Source: Candidatus Yanofskybacteria bacterium RIFOXYD1_FULL_42_10 (GTDB lineage: Bacteria; Patescibacteriota; Minisyncoccia; 2-02-FULL-40-12; GWA2-44-9). From it: a stretch of 13,847 bases of DNA. Position numbers and translations under genes: made by a program. The notes below the pieces were generated by a model that had not been told where the DNA came from, made no database searches, and saw only the letters and a list, made by a program, of their open reading frames with translations. Shown here piece after piece: positions 10,917-13,847 of this stretch. The stretch covers positions 6,759 through 20,605 of the forward strand of contig MGLG01000007.1 in the NCBI GenBank assembly GCA_001795975.1, in the 5' to 3' direction. The first letter of the stretch is position 1; every line of letters begins with the position of its first letter.

Positions 10917-10946
10917 CTAAAATCCGACCGAAAGGTCGGATTTTAG
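10917..10946 (-). terminator. Rho-independent terminator after khpA
   Basis: A perfect 13-bp stem, CTAAAATCCGACC (10917-10929) with GGTCGGATTTTAG (10934-10946), and a 4-base loop. It lies 8 bases beyond the stop of the KH-domain gene. The A/T ends of the stem would allow it to work in either direction. Confidence 0.8.
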
Positions 10947-10954
10947 AGTTTTAT

Positions 10955-11359
10955 TTAGAGATTGCCTAATTCTCCCATAACTTCATCTACATTTTTGGCT
11001 TCGCCAGATTCTCTCTGGATTCTTCCGCCTTCCGGTTCCTCAATCTTGAGGTTGACTCGGGCGTTGTTTCTCATGCCGACGATTCTTGCCAAAGTTCTTA
11101 TGGCCTTGGCGGTGGAACCGCTTCTTCCGATCAAAAGCCCCATATCCTCCGGAGCAACTTTGACTGAAAGCAAGACGCCGAGCTCATCAACGGTTCTGGT
11201 AACACTTACTGCGTCAGGATTGTTGACGAGTTCCTTGATAATGAATTCTACAAAATCCTTATCTTTATCCGTGCTCATTTCTTTATAACTGCCTATTAAC
11301 CATGGCTCCAATAACAGTGTTAGAACTTTCGCGCTTTCGCCACGAAGCCTATTTGTCAT
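10955..11359 (-). CDS. khpA: KH-domain RNA-binding protein (KhpA type)
   Basis: A small cytoplasmic RNA-binding protein. The conserved part runs from 'DKDFVEFIIKELVNNPDAVSVTRTVDELGVLLSVKVAPEDMGLLIGRSGSTAKAIRT' onward and contains the KH signature loop G-R-S-G within 'LLIGRSGSTAKAIR', then 'NNARVNLKIEEPEGG', typical of the CPR members I recall. A 19-residue polar tail follows. From the ATG at 11359 the protein has 134 residues; that start has GAGG six bases upstream. The family usually begins near the Met28 at 11278 (107 residues), which has only a weak purine run. Both starts are possible. In many bacteria this gene lies between rpsP and rimM/trmD, and here trmD follows after one extra gene. 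It is probably involved in RNA folding or translation-related regulation, as for KhpA/KhpB, by inference. Confidence 0.9.
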   Translation of the reverse strand: MTNRLRGESAKVLTLLLEPWLIGSYKEMSTDKDKDFVEFIIKELVNNPDAVSVTRTVDELGVLLSVKVAPEDMGLLIGRSGSTAKAIRTLARIVGMRNNARVNLKIEEPEGGRIQRESGEAKNVDEVMGELGNL

Positions 11360-11402
11360 TACAACCTCAGCGAATATCAGTTAAATTTTATCTTTTTCGA
11401 CC

Positions 11403-11420
11403 AAGTCCGATAGGGGACTT
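11403..11420 (-). other. Hairpin in khpA leader / downstream of leuS
   Basis: AAGTCC (11403-11408) and GGACTT (11415-11420) form a 6-bp stem with a 6-base loop. It could be a weak leuS terminator or a 5' UTR structure of the khpA transcript. No clear T tract follows on the minus strand. Confidence 0.4.
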
Positions 11421-11430
11421 AATGGTTAAT

Positions 11431-11459
11431 ATATTAGCAAAAATGATTTAAAATGTCAA
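11431..11459 (-). promoter_or_regulatory. Sigma70-type promoter for khpA, overlapping the leuS stop
   Basis: A perfect TTGACA (11454-11459), a 17-base spacer and TAATAT (11431-11436) on the minus strand. The TGA in the -35 box is the stop codon of leuS. The start would be near 11424, about 65 nt before the ATG at 11359. Confidence 0.8.
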
Positions 11460-13847
11460 CCGACAAAGTTAATTAGCTTATCTTGAACATAAATAAAATC
11501 TTTAGGTGGCATTTCTGTTAAATGTTTTTTAATTTTTTCGCTGGCAAGGGCGAGTTGCTTTGCTTCTTCTTTTGATAATCCCCTTCTCGCCGTAATAACA
11601 TCTTTCATTTTCCCGTTTATCTGTACAATCAAATTTATTTTTTCTTCTGCAATTATTGTTTCATCAAATTCCGGCCATTTTTCTAAATGAATAGAATTTT
11701 TATTTTTCAAAATATTTAGCCAAAGTTCCTCGGCTAAGTGCGGAGCGAAAGGGGATAGTAGGAGCAGGAAGGAGCGACAAACGGCAAGCGACAAATTTTC
11801 TTGTTTCTCCAATTCGTTCAGCAGTTTCATCATTTCGGAAACGCAGGTGTTAAACTTTAATTCCGAAATATCCTCTCCTATTTTTTTAATCGTTTGATTT
11901 AATTTAATTTCCAACTCTTTAGCTTCCGATTTTGCGTTTTGCGTTTTGCTTTTTGCGTTAAAAAGACTCCAAACCCTACTTAAAAATCTGTACACTCCGT
12001 TTATCCCCCGCGGGTCCCACGGACCGCCCTGTTCATACGGCCCCATGAAAGCCAAAAACATTCTGACGGTATCAGCGCCGTATTTTTTGACTTCTTCATC
12101 GGGGTCAATGACATTGCCCCGTGATTTTGACATTTTTTGGTGGTCCGGACCGAGAATAAGCCCGCGATTCACTCTTTTTAAAAATGGCTCGTTAAAATTA
12201 ACATAACCCAAATCGTGAAGCGCTTTGGTATAAAAACGCGCGTAAAGAAGGTGCATGGTGTTGTGCTCCGCCCCTCCTATATATAGAGGTACTGGTAGCC
12301 ACTTGAATATTTTGTCCTGCGAGGCGAATTCTTTTTTGTTTTTCGGGTCGGCATAGCGCAAAAAATACCACGACGAATCAACGAAAGTATCCATAGTGTC
12401 GGTTTCGCGCTCCCCCTCCCTTCTGCATTGAGGACATTTAACTTTTAACCAACTTATTGCTTTGGCTAAGGGTGAACGGCCGTCATCTGATGGTTTAAAG
12501 TCATCAAGCTTGGGAAGCTTAACGGGCAAATCCTTTTCGGATACGGGCTGATAACCACAGGTTTGGCAATGGATCATTGGTATTGGCACGCCCCAATATC
12601 TTTGGCGGGATAAAACCCAATCGTGGAGTTTGTAATTTTTTTTGAAATCGGCGAGACCTTTTTCTTTTAATTTTTTGGTAATTTTTTCCCTGGCTTCAGA
12701 AGATTTCATTCCGGTAAATTCCGCCGAATCAACTAAATGACCGTCTTCGATAAAAGCATTTTCCAAAACCGGACACATTGGAGCGGGATAATTTGGGCAG
12801 ACAACCATTTTTACCGGTAAGTTATATTTTTTAGCAAACTCCCAATCTCTGTCATCATGCGCCGGCACGGCCATGACCGCGCCTGTTCCGTACCAGCCGA
12901 CAACATAATCCGCCACCCAGACCGGAATTTTTTCGTTATTTATCGAATTTAAAACAAATCCTCCGGTGGGAACTCCTGTTTTTTCTTTATCAAGATGGGC
13001 ACGCTCCATTTCGGTTTTTCTTTTTGCTTCTTCAAGATATTCATTGATGCCGTCTAAATGTTGGTCATCGGTGAGTTTCATCACCATAGGATGTTCTGGG
13101 GCAATGACCAAATAAGTTGCTCCGAAAAGCGTGTCAGCGCGGGTCGTGAATACTTCAACATATTTCTGCCCTCCGCCCGACGATTTGGAGTTGAAAATTG
13201 GAAATTTAATTAAGGCGCCTTCCGAGCGACCTATCCAGTTCCTTTGGGCGATTTTTGTGGTTTCCGGCCAATCAAGTCCAGATAGGTCGTCAATCAGCCG
13301 GTCGGCATAATCGGTGATGCGAAACATCCATTGAGTTATCTCTTTTTGTATTACCGGCTCGCCATCGCGTTCGCATTTACCGTCAACAACCTGTTCGTTG
13401 GCGAGAACAGTCTTATCTCTGGGGCACCAATTGACCAGCGTCGGAGCGCGATAAGCTAATCCTTTTTCATAAAATTTTAAAAAGAGCCACTGCGTCCATT
13501 TGTAATATTCGGGGTCAATCGTTCTGACTTCGCGCGGCCAATCAAAAACTGCGCCCATGCTCTTGAGCTGTTTAGTCATGTAGGCGATGTTTTTTTCGGT
13601 CCAATCGCGCGGGTTGGTATTATTTTTTATCGCGGCGTTTTCGGCAGGCAATCCAAAGGCGTCAAAACCCATCGGGTACGAAACATTTTTTCCGTTCATC
13701 CGAAGATAACGGGCGTAAATATCCGGAATGGCAAAAGCGTACCAGTGGCCGATATGCAAATTGCCGGAGGGATACGGGAATTCGGTAAGGAGCATGTAGT
13801 TTCCGCCAGCCATCGCTTTCAGCGGGGCCCCGCCAAGGGCGGTGGCT
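11456..13847 (-). CDS. leuS: Leucyl-tRNA synthetase (5' end beyond right edge)
   Basis: Charges tRNA-Leu with leucine in the cytoplasm. The frame is open to the right edge; the ATG at 13813 is preceded in frame by further codons (TALGGAPLKA), and the family has more residues before 'FPYPSG', so the real start is off the window. Numbering from that Met: HIGH motif 'HIGH' at 20-23; 'GWDAFGLPAE'-type 'GFDAFGLPAENAAI' at 49-62; the CP1 editing domain with 'TTRADTLFGATY' near 224 and 'GTGAVMAVPAHDDRDWEF' near 307; zinc-ribbon pairs 'CQTC' near 415 and 'CPQC' near 460; 'DTMDTFVDSSWYFLRY'; and 'KMSKS' at 560-564. An alpha-helical anticodon-binding domain and a C-terminal domain ending 'INFVG' follow. 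All catalytic motifs are intact. The stop TGA forms part of the next gene's promoter. Confidence 0.97.
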   Translation of the reverse strand, partial: ATALGGAPLKAMAGGNYMLLTEFPYPSGNLHIGHWYAFAIPDIYARYLRMNGKNVSYPMGFDAFGLPAENAAIKNNTNPRDWTEKNIAYMTKQLKSMGAVFDWPREVRTIDPEYYKWTQWLFLKFYEKGLAYRAPTLVNWCPRDKTVLANEQVVDGKCERDGEPVIQKEITQWMFRITDYADRLIDDLSGLDWPETTKIAQRNWIGRSEGALIKFPIFNSKSSGGGQKYVEVFTTRADTLFGATYLVIAPEHPMVMKLTDDQHLDGINEYLEEAKRKTEMERAHLDKEKTGVPTGGFVLNSINNEKIPVWVADYVVGWYGTGAVMAVPAHDDRDWEFAKKYNLPVKMVVCPNYPAPMCPVLENAFIEDGHLVDSAEFTGMKSSEAREKITKKLKEKGLADFKKNYKLHDWVLSRQRYWGVPIPMIHCQTCGYQPVSEKDLPVKLPKLDDFKPSDDGRSPLAKAISWLKVKCPQCRREGERETDTMDTFVDSSWYFLRYADPKNKKEFASQDKIFKWLPVPLYIGGAEHNTMHLLYARFYTKALHDLGYVNFNEPFLKRVNRGLILGPDHQKMSKSRGNVIDPDEEVKKYGADTVRMFLAFMGPYEQGGPWDPRGINGVYRFLSRVWSLFNAKSKTQNAKSEAKELEIKLNQTIKKIGEDISELKFNTCVSEMMKLLNELEKQENLSLAVCRSFLLLLSPFAPHLAEELWLNILKNKNSIHLEKWPEFDETIIAEEKINLIVQINGKMKDVITARRGLSKEEAKQLALASEKIKKHLTEMPPKDFIYVQDKLINFVG

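Overview
The window looks like a chromosomal fragment of a Candidate Phyla Radiation bacterium (Patescibacteria, perhaps Parcubacteria). The grounds are a short 16S rRNA (about 1,481 nt after removing insertions) interrupted by introns carrying LAGLIDADG homing endonucleases, a CPR-type variant of the 530-loop pseudoknot, AT-rich DNA full of short tandem repeats, a KH protein of CPR type, and a large hypothetical protein whose C-terminal domain I remember only from CPR genomes. UGA is used as stop, so code 25 is not in play. No database search was possible; all assignments rest on motifs read from the sequence.

Every gene I can support lies on the minus strand, so the transcription order runs from right to left. 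From the right edge: leuS (5' end cut off by the edge), a KH-domain RNA-binding protein (khpA type), a 102-residue unknown protein with its own promoter and terminator, trmD (tRNA m1G37 methyltransferase, with repeat-encoded insertions), a 645-residue CPR-type hypothetical protein, and a long hairpin-rich rRNA leader. Then comes the 16S rRNA gene (7150 to 3819). It carries a 162-nt rod-like insertion near E. coli position 652, an 824-nt group I intron after U1060 with a two-motif LAGLIDADG endonuclease, and an 865-nt intron near 1399/1400 with a one-motif LAGLIDADG endonuclease. The 16S stands alone: no 23S follows, and its trailer is filled with palindromic repeats and ends at a strong terminator.

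Left of the 16S is a type IV pilus / pseudopilin cluster: a major-pilin-like gene with its own promoter and terminator, then prepilin peptidase pilD, a membrane-anchored DUF4430-like protein, a GspH-like pseudopilin, a second pseudopilin and the start of a third. The peptidase would cleave and methylate the pilins next to it; the complex would act in adhesion, DNA uptake or surface motility.

The most notable points are the heavily interrupted 16S gene, with a homing endonuclease reading frame that runs through the group I ribozyme core; a second intron in the decoding-centre strand that does not show group I splice-site bases; and the spread of 7-bp and 8-bp repeats into both spacers and the trmD reading frame.
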